Source: Deltaproteobacteria bacterium
Lineage (GTDB): Bacteria; Desulfobacterota; Binatia; Binatales; Binataceae
Assembly (NCBI GenBank): GCA_019237115.1
Contig: JAFAHS010000036.1
Span: forward strand, 1 to 45,724
Reading direction: 5' to 3'
Length of the DNA stretch: 45,724 nt
Shown here: piece by piece, positions 8,305 through 15,785 of the stretch
Numbering within the stretch: the stretch's first letter is position 1
Layout: every line of letters begins with the position of its first letter
Position numbers and translations under genes: made by a program
Notes under the pieces: generated by a model
What the model saw: the letters and a program-made list of their open reading frames with translations, nothing else
Told to the model about the DNA's origin: nothing
The model's database searches: none

Positions 8305-9549
8305 ATGAGTAGAGTCAGCGAAGCCGAGGTGCGTGCCGAAGTACGCGAGTGGCTGGTGGCCAACTGGGATCCGGATATGTCGCTGGTGGAGTGGCGCAGC
8401 AGGCTGGCCGATTCAGGATGGGGAATGCCCCAATGGCCAAAGGAGTGGTACGGGCGCGGTCTGCCGCACACGCTGACGCGGGTGGTGGAAGAAGAGTTGG
8501 CAAACGTCGGAGCGGTCGGGGTGGCCAAATCCGGAGTGCGCCTGCTGGCCGCGGCAACCCTCCTGGAACATGGATCGGATCCACAGAAAAAGAAATTCCT
8601 GCGCCGCATCCTCACCGGCGAGGATACCTGGTGCCAGTTCTTCAGTGAGCCGGGGAGCGGCTCGGACCTCGCCGGCGCCACCACGCGCGCGGACCTGAAG
8701 GGAGACTTCTGGATCGTCAATGGACAGAAAGTGTGGACGACTAGCGCGCATCATGCCGATCACGGCCTGCTCCTGGCTCGCACCGATTGGGACGCTCCCA
8801 AACACGAGGGGCTCTCGTATTTTGTGATCGACGTCAAACAGCCCGGCGTCGATGTACAGCCCCTGAAGCAGATGAATGGCCACGCGTCGTTTAACCAGGT
8901 GTTCTTCACCGATGCCAAGGTCCCGCAAGAGAATCTGGTGGGACGGGTCGGCGAGGGATGGAAAGTGGCGATGACGACGCTTGCTCACGAGCGCCGCGGG
9001 GCCGACGGGCTCGCGTCACCCTCCAAGCGCGGTACCCGGGTCGGGCGGATCCATGCCGAAGAACGGGCGGAAACCGAAAAAGCGAATCAGCCCTATACCT
9101 GGTATCCGCAGCGCGCGGGTCGCGTCGACCTCATCATCGACCGCGCCAAGGAGACCGGCGCCAATCGGGACCGCTACCTGCGCCAGGAGATTGCCAAGCT
9201 GCTGATCCTGGCGAAGTCGGCCGAATGGACCGCCCGCCGGGCTCGGGCCGCTCAACGACAGGGCCGCCCGCAAGGTCCGGAGGGTTCGCTGGGAAAGCTC
9301 GCCGCGAGCCACGTCGCACGCGGTTGTTCCCGGGTGCACACGCTGATGACCGGAACCGAAGCCATGCTTACCGGTAAAGGCAGTGCGCGCGAGGGAATCA
9401 TTGCCGAGATACTGGTCTCGGTGCCGGCGGTGTCGATTGCCGGCGGTACCGACGAGATCCAGCGCAACATTATCGCCGAGCGCGTGCTTGGGTTGCCGAA
9501 AGAGCCGCGGTTCGACACGGGACCGTTCCGCAACGTGCGAAAGAACTAG
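8305..9549 (+). CDS. acyl-CoA dehydrogenase, second subunit of the pair
   Basis: A 414-residue acyl-CoA dehydrogenase of the large FadE type. It has WCQFFSEPGSGSDLAGATTRA (FAD and substrate loop, preceding TRA), IVNGQKVWTTSAHHADHGL, FNQVFFTDAKVPQENLVG and the C-terminal GGTDEIQRNIIAERVLGLP. The 3-bp gap after the first dehydrogenase implies translational coupling and a likely hetero-oligomer. An extended segment between residues about 240 and 290 (HAEERAETEKANQPYTW) is an insertion also seen in FadE-like enzymes acting on bulky substrates (inference). It is followed after 31 bp by the TauD-type gene. Confidence 0.92.
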   Translation: MSRVSEAEVRAEVREWLVANWDPDMSLVEWRSRLADSGWGMPQWPKEWYGRGLPHTLTRVVEEELANVGAVGVAKSGVRLLAAATLLEHGSDPQKKKFLRRILTGEDTWCQFFSEPGSGSDLAGATTRADLKGDFWIVNGQKVWTTSAHHADHGLLLARTDWDAPKHEGLSYFVIDVKQPGVDVQPLKQMNGHASFNQVFFTDAKVPQENLVGRVGEGWKVAMTTLAHERRGADGLASPSKRGTRVGRIHAEERAETEKANQPYTWYPQRAGRVDLIIDRAKETGANRDRYLRQEIAKLLILAKSAEWTARRARAAQRQGRPQGPEGSLGKLAASHVARGCSRVHTLMTGTEAMLTGKGSAREGIIAEILVSVPAVSIAGGTDEIQRNIIAERVLGLPKEPRFDTGPFRNVRKN

Positions 9550-9580
9550 ACCCGGTAGGTTCCAGATCGAGGTTAACGTC

Positions 9581-10417
9581 ATGAGCAGTGCGCAGAAGAT
9601 CGCGGTTAAGCGGATTGCCGGGGCACTGGGTGCGGAAGTCGACGGCGTGCATCTAGGGCGCCTTGACGACGCGACTTTCGATGAGGTGCGGGCGGCATTT
9701 CTCGAGCACCAGGTGTTGTTCTTTCGCGACCAGGAGATCACCCGCGAAGAACACAAGAACTTCGGGCGTCGGTTCGGCACGCTGCAGATTCATCCTTTCC
9801 TGCAGCCGCTCAAAGACCAGGGTCATCCGGAGTTCGTGGTGCTGGAGAGCGACGCGCAGCATCCGTTCGTGGCAGAGGCGTGGCACAGTGACGTTACCTT
9901 CGTGGACAGCCCTCCCCTTGGCTCGGTTCTCAGGTGCGTCACCGCACCGGAGTATGGCGGCGACACGATGTGGGCGAGCATGTACGCCGCCTACGAGGCC
10001 CTGTCTGACAAGATGCAGCATCTGCTCTCGGACCTGGTCGCGATTCACGACACCGCGCGGAGTTTCTCACGGCCTGACTACAAGACCGAGCACATCGGCG
10101 GCACCCAGGCGATGAAAGTGATTTCTACTGAGCACCCGGTGGTGCGGACTCATCCGGAGACCGGGCGCAAGGGGCTGTTCGTGAATCCGGTTTTCACCGC
10201 ATCGATCAAGGGGATGAAGGCGGGTGAAAGCGCCGCGTTGTTGTCATTTCTGTATCGACACATCGAGACGCCGGATTTCACGTGCCGGTTCCGATGGTAT
10301 CCGAACTCGATCGCGATGTGGGACAACCGCTGCACGCAGCATCGGGTGTGCGCCGACAACAAGACCGCGAACCGGAGGATGGAGCGGATCACGATCGACG
10401 GAGATCGGCCTTTTTAG
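9581..10417 (+). CDS. TauD/TfdA-family Fe(II)/2-oxoglutarate dioxygenase
   Basis: A 278-residue non-heme iron dioxygenase. The facial triad is visible as WHSDVTF (H102, D104) and the distal TQHRV (H254). The 2-oxoglutarate-binding Arg is expected a few residues further, among R-rich NRRMERITI. VFFRDQEIT-type sequence near the N-terminus (HQVLFFRDQEITREEH) and TMWASMYAAYEALSD are standard TauD features. The family hydroxylates sulfonates, aryloxyalkanoates, carnitine-like or other acids, so the name taurine dioxygenase should not be assumed. The start at 9581 is taken from family alignment; the frame is open to 9383 inside the upstream gene. The RBS is weak (GAGG). Confidence 0.9.
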   Translation: MSSAQKIAVKRIAGALGAEVDGVHLGRLDDATFDEVRAAFLEHQVLFFRDQEITREEHKNFGRRFGTLQIHPFLQPLKDQGHPEFVVLESDAQHPFVAEAWHSDVTFVDSPPLGSVLRCVTAPEYGGDTMWASMYAAYEALSDKMQHLLSDLVAIHDTARSFSRPDYKTEHIGGTQAMKVISTEHPVVRTHPETGRKGLFVNPVFTASIKGMKAGESAALLSFLYRHIETPDFTCRFRWYPNSIAMWDNRCTQHRVCADNKTANRRMERITIDGDRPF

Positions 10418-10515
10418 ACCAGCCCATGGCGCCGCAGCGGCGCGCTCTATCTACCTCAGGGTAGCGGCCTGTGCCTTCCCGGCCTAGCGAAAGAGCTGAG
10501 TAAACCGCTCCAGCG

Positions 10516-11034
10516 CTACGGCCTGGACTGCAGGTCGGCTTTTCCGGTGGCCGGATCGACCGGCACGGAAATGTGCTCGTGCGCGATCAGCCATTGGCCT
10601 TTGAAGTTTGCGTAGCAACGGGTAACCCGAAGGATGATGTCCATCTTGTTGCCATTCTTCATCGAGCAGGCGACATGCGCGATGCTGTGGCTGAAGGCAA
10701 AGCCCTGGCCTCCCTGAACGTGGAGGTCGCTGCTTTCCCAGCTGGGGGAATCGGTGCATTGCCCGAGAAACCCCTGCCAGTTCGCTTTGTACGCATCCCA
10801 GCCCGTGTATTGACGGGGCGGGATTAAATCGAACACGACCAGCTTTGGGCTGTTTATGTAGCAGGCCATGAGCTTGTCGATGTCTTTGGCCCGGATCGCG
10901 GCGGCGAGACGGTCCTCCAGCATCCGTATCTCCTGGTCGAAATCAGCCACTGCGGGTGCTTGCGCCCGCCAGGCTATAATCACAAGTAGTGCGACGCTGG
11001 TGACCGCGATTGCTCTTCCGATCCGCTTCGACAT
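10516..11034 (-). CDS. exported SnoaL/ketosteroid-isomerase-like (NTF2 fold) protein
   Basis: A 172-residue protein with a short signal-like N-terminus (MSKRIGRAIAVTSVALLVII) and an NTF2-like domain. RMLEDRLAAAIRAKDIDKLM then CYINSPKLVVFDL and YTGWDAYKANWQGFL are the typical first half of DUF4440/SnoaL domains, and WLIAHEHISVPVD is the typical final strand. Members act as isomerases, cyclases or binding proteins; no function can be assigned. The start at 11034 has GGGGAGGACTTGGC before ATG and is preferred to an in-frame start at 11061. The gene is convergent with the TauD gene and divergent from the TfoX-like gene. Confidence 0.8.
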   Translation of the reverse strand: MSKRIGRAIAVTSVALLVIIAWRAQAPAVADFDQEIRMLEDRLAAAIRAKDIDKLMACYINSPKLVVFDLIPPRQYTGWDAYKANWQGFLGQCTDSPSWESSDLHVQGGQGFAFSHSIAHVACSMKNGNKMDIILRVTRCYANFKGQWLIAHEHISVPVDPATGKADLQSRP

Positions 11035-11327
11035 GCCAAGTCCTCCCCGGTTGAAGGCCAATTAAGCATTACGACGGGCGAAAACTCAACGCCGTAAGGA
11101 GCGGTGAAGAACCGGTCTCCCGGGACTCTCTATTCTTCGGCGGGCGCTCCGCGATCGCTTGGAAGAGCCGGCGTGCCGAGGCGAACCGAGCTTGCATATG
11201 CTTCGATCGGTTGGTTGGCCGGACTTATGATTGGGTTCCGGTCTCAGGCAGTCAGCCTTCTCGGTGCCAACCTGCAGGCATAATCATTGGCGTAAACGAG
11301 GTCCGCTCGCTATACAGAGTATCCAAT
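11035..11327. other. intergenic region between divergent genes
   Basis: A 293-bp stretch between the SnoaL-like gene and the TfoX-like gene. An open frame runs into the TfoX-like gene from 11211, but its residues before 11328 do not match the family. I see no tRNA, no convincing operator and no strong promoter here. Confidence 0.4.
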
Positions 11328-11696
11328 ATGGAATTCCTCAAAGCGCCCGCAAGGCTAATCGAGACATTCGGTGCAACCGCGCCGGGGCCGCCGGCCGCAC
11401 AGCGCAAGGTGTTCGGTTATCCGACGGCATTTATCAACGGCAACATGTTTTTCGGCGTCTTCGGGGAGAACATGTTTCTGCGCCTGCCGAAAGACCTGCA
11501 AGAAAAGATGGTCAAGAGCGGCGGGCGGACGTTCGAACCTATGCCGGGACGTCCGATGCGCGAATACGTCGTGCTGCCGGATTCGGTAGTGGGCAATCGT
11601 GGCGAGCTCAAAGGCTGGATCGCCAAGTCATTGGCCTACGCGAGGGAACTTCCAATCAAGGCCGCATCGAAGAAACCGCGCCGCAAGCCACGCTAA
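11328..11696 (+). CDS. TfoX/Sxy N-terminal-domain family protein
   Basis: A 122-residue protein with the TfoX_N pattern: RKVFGYPTAFINGNMFFGVFG then ENMFLRLP, followed by TFEPMPGRPMREYVVLPD. It ends in a Lys/Arg-rich tail (KAASKKPRRKPR). In gamma-proteobacteria TfoX/Sxy is a competence regulator, but most stand-alone TfoX_N proteins are uncharacterised, and this one lacks the C-terminal domain. The start at 11328 is chosen from family length; the RBS is poor. It commonly occurs with DUF899, AHSA1 and VOC proteins, as it does here, but a separate promoter at 11819 divides it from the DUF899 gene. Confidence 0.75.
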   Translation: MEFLKAPARLIETFGATAPGPPAAQRKVFGYPTAFINGNMFFGVFGENMFLRLPKDLQEKMVKSGGRTFEPMPGRPMREYVVLPDSVVGNRGELKGWIAKSLAYARELPIKAASKKPRRKPR

Positions 11697-11818
11697 TCGC
11701 GCCGCACCGGGGGCCGCGCCTGCGGCGCCTCGGAAGTTCGGCCCGAGTCGGGACACCCGCAATTGCGGGTGCAATACACCACTGTCGGACCCGCCGGAAT
11801 CGCGGTCAGGTGCCCCGC

Positions 11819-11847
11819 TTGACAGGTGCCGGCTCGGCTTGTATTTA
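11819..11847 (+). promoter_or_regulatory. sigma70-type promoter of the DUF899 gene
   Basis: A consensus -35 box TTGACA (11819-11824), a 17-bp spacer, and a -10 box TATTTA (11842-11847). The predicted transcription start is near 11854, which gives a leader of about 45 nt to the ATG at 11899. The -10 box overlaps a dyad operator, so the promoter is probably repressible. Confidence 0.7.
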
Positions 11848-11867
11848 ACCATTTAGTTATTTAACCA
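11843..11867 (+). promoter_or_regulatory. candidate repressor operator overlapping the -10 box
   Basis: The dyad TTAACCATTTAGTTAT (11845-11860, TTAAC-N6-GTTA) sits on the -10 and start site. ATTTAACCA occurs twice, at 11843-11851 and 11859-11867, exactly 16 bp apart, which could hold a second dimer. The same dyad overlaps the promoter of the GST at 32808. AT-rich dyads of this kind are typical of winged-helix repressors such as ArsR family members (inference). Confidence 0.6.
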
Positions 11868-11898
11868 GATCGTTTTGCACGGTTGCAAGGAGAACCCA

Positions 11899-12615
11899 AT
11901 GAACCAAGTCGTATCTCGCGAGAAATGGATCGACGCCCGCAAACAGCTCCTCAGCAAGGAGAAGGAGCTCACCAAGATGGTCGATGAGCTCAATACGCAA
12001 CGGCGCGCACTGCCCTGGGTCAAGGTCGACAAGGAATACGTTTTTGATACTCCGCGGGGGAAGCAGACCCTCGCCGAGCTATTCGACGGGCGCAGCCAAC
12101 TGGTCGTGTATCACTTCATGCTCGGGCCCGGGAAGGTCGGATGCGTAGGCTGCTCGTTCTTTGCCGATCACGTCGACGGCCCCAACGTTCATCTGGCACA
12201 TCACGACGTGACTTTCGTTGCGATCTCCCGCGCGCCGCTGCCTGAAATCCAGGATTACAAGCGACGGATGGGATGGCGGTTCAATTGGGTTTCGTCCTTT
12301 GGCAGCGATTTCAACTACGACTACCACGTCTCGTTCAGGAAAGAGGATCTTGCCAAGGGCAAGGTTTACTACAACTTCGAGATGACCGAATCCACGATCG
12401 AAGACCTGCACGGCACCAGCGTGTTCCTTAAGGATAGCGACGGCACCGTCTATCATACCTACTCCTCGTATGGTCGCGGCGACGAGCGCGGGTTGGGCGC
12501 CTACATGATTCTCGACGTGACCCCCAAGGGCCGCAACGAAACCGGACCAAATTTCAATCTCACCGACTGGGTTCGGCGTCATGATGAATACGATGAGAGT
12601 CCCGCCAAGGCATGA
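11899..12615 (+). CDS. DUF899 family thioredoxin-like protein
   Basis: A 238-residue protein of the DUF899 (AhpC/TSA-like) family. VVSREKWIDARKQLLSKEKE and TRQRRALPWVKVDKEYVF-type segments form the N-terminal signature. LVVYHFML, then GCVGCSFFADHVDG gives a C82-x-x-C85 pair in the position of the usual CPSC motif, and MGWRFNWVSSFGSDFNYDY is characteristic. A redox role is suggested by the fold but is not established. The start at 11899 follows AAGGAGAACCCA. It is expressed from the promoter/operator at 11819-11867. A 9-bp stem (12654-12677) follows the gene. Confidence 0.87.
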   Translation: MNQVVSREKWIDARKQLLSKEKELTKMVDELNTQRRALPWVKVDKEYVFDTPRGKQTLAELFDGRSQLVVYHFMLGPGKVGCVGCSFFADHVDGPNVHLAHHDVTFVAISRAPLPEIQDYKRRMGWRFNWVSSFGSDFNYDYHVSFRKEDLAKGKVYYNFEMTESTIEDLHGTSVFLKDSDGTVYHTYSSYGRGDERGLGAYMILDVTPKGRNETGPNFNLTDWVRRHDEYDESPAKA

Positions 12616-12653
12616 AGCGAGGGGGCATCCCTGAGCAGAGGCAGAAGATCGCG

Positions 12654-12677
12654 CCGTCCGCGCATCGTCGCGGACGG
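12654..12677. repeat. perfect 9-bp inverted repeat after the DUF899 gene
   Basis: CCGTCCGCG (12654-12662) and CGCGGACGG (12669-12677) with a 6-nt loop. It stands 39 bp past the DUF899 stop. There is no T-run, so it may be a weak terminator or an mRNA 3'-end stabilising hairpin. Confidence 0.45.
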
Positions 12678-12705
12678 TGCACCGGGGAACTCGCATAAGG
12701 AAAGC

Positions 12706-12810
12706 GTGGGGGTCCGCTGGTTCGGCGATGTCGCGGACAGTGATTTTTGGGAGCAGAGCTTCGATCGTTTGCAGGAATATCTTGGCGAGCTGGGGAAGGG
12801 AGTGTTACCC
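12706..12810 (+). pseudogene. likely in-frame remnant of a lost AHSA1 copy
   Basis: The 35 codons in frame before the AHSA1 gene read DSDFWEQSFDRLQEYLGEL near their middle, which resembles the final helix of AHSA1 proteins, for example GWSSSLERLVEYLAAG of the paralogue at 15015. A C-terminal helix placed before the N-terminal strand of the next copy is best explained by loss of most of an upstream tandem copy. A GTG at 12706 with AAGGAAAGC upstream could still start a fused protein of 192 residues. Confidence 0.5.
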
Positions 12811-13284
12811 GTGCCAGACCATGCTGCGAATCAATTGGTGGAGCGGAGACTCAACATCATCAGAGTGTTCGACGCGCCGCGGCGGGTCGTGTTCAAGGCG
12901 TGGACCGAACCGGAGCAGTTGGCGAGATGGTGGGGACCAAGAGGGTTCACCAACCCGCTGTGCGAGGTGGATGCGCGCCCGGGCGGCGCAATCCGAATTA
13001 TCATGCGCGCCCCCGACGGAGTGAGCCACGAGATGAGGGGTGCTTTTCGAGAGGTCATCGAGCCGGAGCGGCTGGTGTTCACGCACCGGGCGATCGGAAC
13101 CCGCGGCGAGTCGCTGCTCGAGGGATTGACGACCGTGAGCTTCTCGGAGCAGGAAGGCAAGACCACGATGACGCTGGACACCAGCGCGGTTGCCTTGCTG
13201 CCGGAAGCTAATGCGATGCTGAACGGAATGAACGATGGTTGGAATCAAAGCCTCGAGCGGCTGACAATGGTCTTGGGAGGGTGA
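12811..13284 (+). CDS. SRPBCC/AHSA1 domain protein, paralogue 1
   Basis: A 157-residue START-like (SRPBCC) domain protein of the AHSA1 family. The signature runs VFDAPRRVVFKAWTEPEQL, ARWWGPRGFTNPLCEVDARP, GG, and EVIEPERLVFTH, ending NDGWNQSLERLTMVLGG. The fold forms a hydrophobic cavity; bacterial members are mostly uncharacterised and are often paired with ArsR regulators. The GTG start at 12811 with GGGAAGGGAG upstream gives the same length as the three paralogues downstream; a longer start at 12706 would add a stretch that looks like the tail of another copy. An intrinsic terminator at 13411-13454 follows. Confidence 0.82.
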   Translation: MPDHAANQLVERRLNIIRVFDAPRRVVFKAWTEPEQLARWWGPRGFTNPLCEVDARPGGAIRIIMRAPDGVSHEMRGAFREVIEPERLVFTHRAIGTRGESLLEGLTTVSFSEQEGKTTMTLDTSAVALLPEANAMLNGMNDGWNQSLERLTMVLGG

Positions 13285-13624
13285 GAGTCCGGGAGGCACG
13301 AAGCGCCTTGAGGTTGGAAGGGTTGTTCGCGTTGCGGTCGCGGGTATTGGATGATCGGCCAGTGAGCCCGGTGCCCGTCGCTTGGTACGGACACTATGAT
13401 CCCGGCTCGGACCGTGTGCGGGTGCTTGCGCAAGTCAACCACCCGCACGGTTTTCAGCATGATCGACGTTAGCAAAAATGGGACTCAGCAGAGCGAGGTC
13501 TGTGGCTGGATAAGATGCAACGGGTGGTTCTGAGCCGGGCTTGCCGAGGCTCAGTCCTCCTGGCGAAGCCCAGCCGACCGCCAAATGAAGTAACTGGCTC
13601 CTTAGGGCCGGCAAGGAGTTCTTC
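13285..13624. other. 340-bp intergenic region with a terminator
   Basis: No coding sequence is supported here; short open frames lack homology-like features. The region contains the hairpin terminator at 13411-13454 and then the leader of the VOC gene with its RBS (AAGGAG, 13612-13617). Confidence 0.4.
13411..13454 (+). terminator. intrinsic terminator after AHSA1 paralogue 1
   Basis: ACCG (13411-13414) plus TGCGGGTG (13417-13424) pair with CACCCGCA (13440-13447) plus CGGT (13448-13451), giving a 12-bp stem with a 2-nt bulge and a 15-nt loop, followed directly by TTTT. It separates the DUF899/AHSA1-1 unit from the VOC/AHSA1 unit. Confidence 0.65.
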
Positions 13625-14035
13625 ATGCGTTTGAATCCATATCTCACGTTCAACGGCAATTGCGCGGCCGCCTTCAGGTTCTACGAACGATGCCTGGGTG
13701 GAAAGATCGAAATGATGATGAGCCACGCCGACTCGCCAGTTGCGGCGCAAACGCCGCCAGGGTGGCGGGACAAAGTCATGCATGCACGGCTGACGGTGGG
13801 CGACCTGGTGGTGATGGGCTCCGATGCCCCGCCCGAGACGTACCAGGAGCCCAAGGGGTTTTCGGTATCGCTCAGCGTCGAGAAACCCTCCGAGGCGGAA
13901 CGTATCTTCAAAGCACTGGCAGAGAACGGCAGCGTGAGAATGCCGCTGCAGCAAACCTTTTGGGCCGTGCGTTTCGGTACGGTGACCGATCAATTCGGAA
14001 TTCCATGGATGGTGAACTGTGAACAAGCAGAGTGA
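13625..14035 (+). CDS. PhnB-like VOC superfamily protein
   Basis: A 136-residue vicinal-oxygen-chelate (glyoxalase-fold) protein of the PhnB/3-demethylubiquinone-methyltransferase-like group. It has the opening LNPYLTFNGNCAAAFRFYER, then HARLTVGDLVVMGSDAPP and the closing FGTVTDQFGIPWMVNCE. These small proteins are usually dimers; the metal ligands and substrate are not known for this branch. The ATG follows AAGGAGTTCTTC. Its 3' end overlaps the next AHSA1 gene by 17 bp, which indicates translational coupling. PhnB-like and AHSA1 genes are often found together. Confidence 0.87.
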   Translation: MRLNPYLTFNGNCAAAFRFYERCLGGKIEMMMSHADSPVAAQTPPGWRDKVMHARLTVGDLVVMGSDAPPETYQEPKGFSVSLSVEKPSEAERIFKALAENGSVRMPLQQTFWAVRFGTVTDQFGIPWMVNCEQAE

Positions 14036-14504
14036 GGAAACGATTCAGCAGGCAGGCGCGGCGAAGGGTCCTGAACTCCTGATCACTCGGGTCTTCGATG
14101 CCCCGCGAACGCTCGTATTCCAGGCCTGGACCGAGCCGCGGCACCTGGTCAATTGGTGGGGTCCCCGCGGATTCAGCACTCCGGCCTGCGAAATGGATGC
14201 GCGCGCGGGAGGTGCATATCACTTCCGGATGCGAGCTTCTGACGGTCGCGAAGTCGTGTGGCAGGGCGTATGCCGGGAGGTCGTGGCGCCCGAGCGGCTG
14301 GTGTGGAGCTGCACCATCCGCGAGCCGAATGGCAACCTGATCAGCGCCGAAACGATTCTGACGGTCACGCTGGAGGAACAGGCGGGTAAGACGAAGATGA
14401 CGCTACATCAGGCAGTGTTCGACACCATCGCAAACCGCGAGGCGCATCAGAATGGGTGGAGCGAGGCGATGAGCCGGCTCGCCGAATACCTGCCGAACGC
14501 ATAG
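14019..14504 (+). CDS. SRPBCC/AHSA1 domain protein, paralogue 2
   Basis: A 161-residue AHSA1 protein. LLITRVFDAPRTLVFQAWTE, LVNWWGPRGFSTPACEMDA, and REVVAPERLVWSCTI are the family signature, and NGWSEAMSRLAEYL forms the last helix. The start is a GTG at 14019 inside the end of the VOC gene, giving a 17-bp overlap; the RBS would lie in the VOC coding sequence. It is followed after 23 bp by paralogue 3. Sequence similarity to the neighbouring copies indicates local tandem duplication. Confidence 0.87.
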   Translation: MNKQSEETIQQAGAAKGPELLITRVFDAPRTLVFQAWTEPRHLVNWWGPRGFSTPACEMDARAGGAYHFRMRASDGREVVWQGVCREVVAPERLVWSCTIREPNGNLISAETILTVTLEEQAGKTKMTLHQAVFDTIANREAHQNGWSEAMSRLAEYLPNA

Positions 14505-14527
14505 CGGGAAATCGGAGAAGGAGTGCG

Positions 14528-15002
14528 ATGACACCCGGTCCAGGTGCTACAGCTGACTCAAGCGAACTCGAACTGGTCATCACGCGAACCTTCGATGCGC
14601 CGCGTGAGTTGGTCTTCAGAATGTGGACTGAGCCGGAACATCTCGCGCACTGGGGAGGCCCCCAAGGATACCACTTTCAAGATCATCAGGATGGACGCGA
14701 GACCTGGTGGCCCGTACCGCTTCAATATGAAGGGGGTGAATGGTACCGACCACTGGTCACAGGGCATCTACCGCGAAATTGTTGCGCCCGAACGACTGGT
14801 CTTCACGACCGTATGGACCGACGCAGAAGGAAATCCGACCAGTCCCCACACGCTGGTGACACTGACGTTCGACGAATACGAGGGCAAGACAAAGCTAACC
14901 CTGCATCAGACGGGGCTTGAATCCGTTACTTCACGTGATTCGCATCGCGAAGGCTATCTCAGCACTCTGGAGCGGCTCGAGGCCTATCTGGCGGCGCTCT
15001 GA
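14528..15002 (+). pseudogene. SRPBCC/AHSA1 paralogue 3, frameshifted
   Basis: The N-terminal half (ATG 14528, RBS GAAGGAG) reads LVITRTFDAPRELVFRMWTE then HLAHWGGP. The C-terminal half (TTFKIIRMDARPGGPYRF, then IYREIVAPERLVFTTVW, ending LERLEAYLAAL) is in the +1 frame. The frame changes at the run of five C at 14659-14663. Removing one C gives HWGGPKDTTFKIIRMDARPG, a continuous family sequence of 157 residues. The rest of the gene has no other lesion, so this is either a recent mutation or an assembly homopolymer error. The usual WWGP is WGGP here. Confidence 0.8.
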
Positions 15003-15014
15003 GCCGAAACGGAT

Positions 15015-15485
15015 ATGACGGCAGGGAATGGATCCGCGGCAGAACTGGAACGGCGCACCCTTGTTCTCAACCGTCTATTCGACGCGCCTCGCGACGTGGT
15101 GTTCAAAGCATGGTCGGAGCCCGAGCATCTTATTCACTGGTGGGGACCACGCGGGTTCACGAGTGACATTGAAAAGATGGAATTTAGGGTGGGTGGCGCG
15201 TATCGAATTCACATGCGCTCGCCCGAGGGCACGGATCATTGGTCACAGGGGGTCTATCGCGAGATCGTGCCCCCGCAGCGACTGGTGATGGTGGGAAGTT
15301 GGGCGGATGCGCGGGGGAATCCCACCACCCCTGAAACTGTGCTGACCGTCACATTTGAGGAGCTCGGCGCGCAGACCCGGCTCACCCTGCACTCCGTGTT
15401 CGAGACGGTGACCGCGCGCGACGCGCATCGGGGTGGCTGGAGCAGTTCGCTGGAGCGGCTGGTGGAATACCTGGCTGCCGGGTGA
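15015..15485 (+). CDS. SRPBCC/AHSA1 domain protein, paralogue 4
   Basis: A 156-residue AHSA1 protein with LVLNRLFDAPRDVVFKAWSE, LIHWWGPRGFTSDIEKMEF, VGGAYRIHMRSPEGTDHW and YREIVPPQRLVMVGSW. The middle segment is very close to paralogue 3 (GTDHWSQGxYREIV in both), so copies 3 and 4 are the most recent duplicates. It starts 12 bp after paralogue 3 and closes the cluster. Function is unknown; a hydrophobic-ligand-binding role is the general expectation for the fold. Confidence 0.87.
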   Translation: MTAGNGSAAELERRTLVLNRLFDAPRDVVFKAWSEPEHLIHWWGPRGFTSDIEKMEFRVGGAYRIHMRSPEGTDHWSQGVYREIVPPQRLVMVGSWADARGNPTTPETVLTVTFEELGAQTRLTLHSVFETVTARDAHRGGWSSSLERLVEYLAAG

Positions 15486-15785
15486 TGTTGCGATGCGAGT
15501 GAACCGGCTCGCTCAGCCAAAATCTTCCCGGCCCCCGTCGCGACAACGCCACGCTCGTATGGCGGCGGAGCATCGCGCCGGTTGACCCTCTGTGGCCGTG
15601 GCCCGCGGATTTAAGCCCGCGCAAGAGGCTGATCAGGAAACCCGAAAGCCGGCCCGCTGGTCCTCACCCCCAGGTTTCCTTCGGTTCGCCGCGGGAAGAA
15701 ATTTGTCTCCCTTCCTCAACCGGCCCGGATGCGCTTTCAAAACGGCTTCAGTTGTGGCACCTCTCGGTCATCACGCTGAGGGTTT
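15486..15785. other. 300-bp intergenic region
   Basis: Between the last AHSA1 gene and the SDR gene. No gene is supported. A 7-bp direct repeat GCCCGCG occurs at 15601-15607 and 15615-15621, and a weak 5-bp stem at 15495-15512. The SDR promoter should be here, but no clear -35/-10 pair is visible. Confidence 0.35.
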
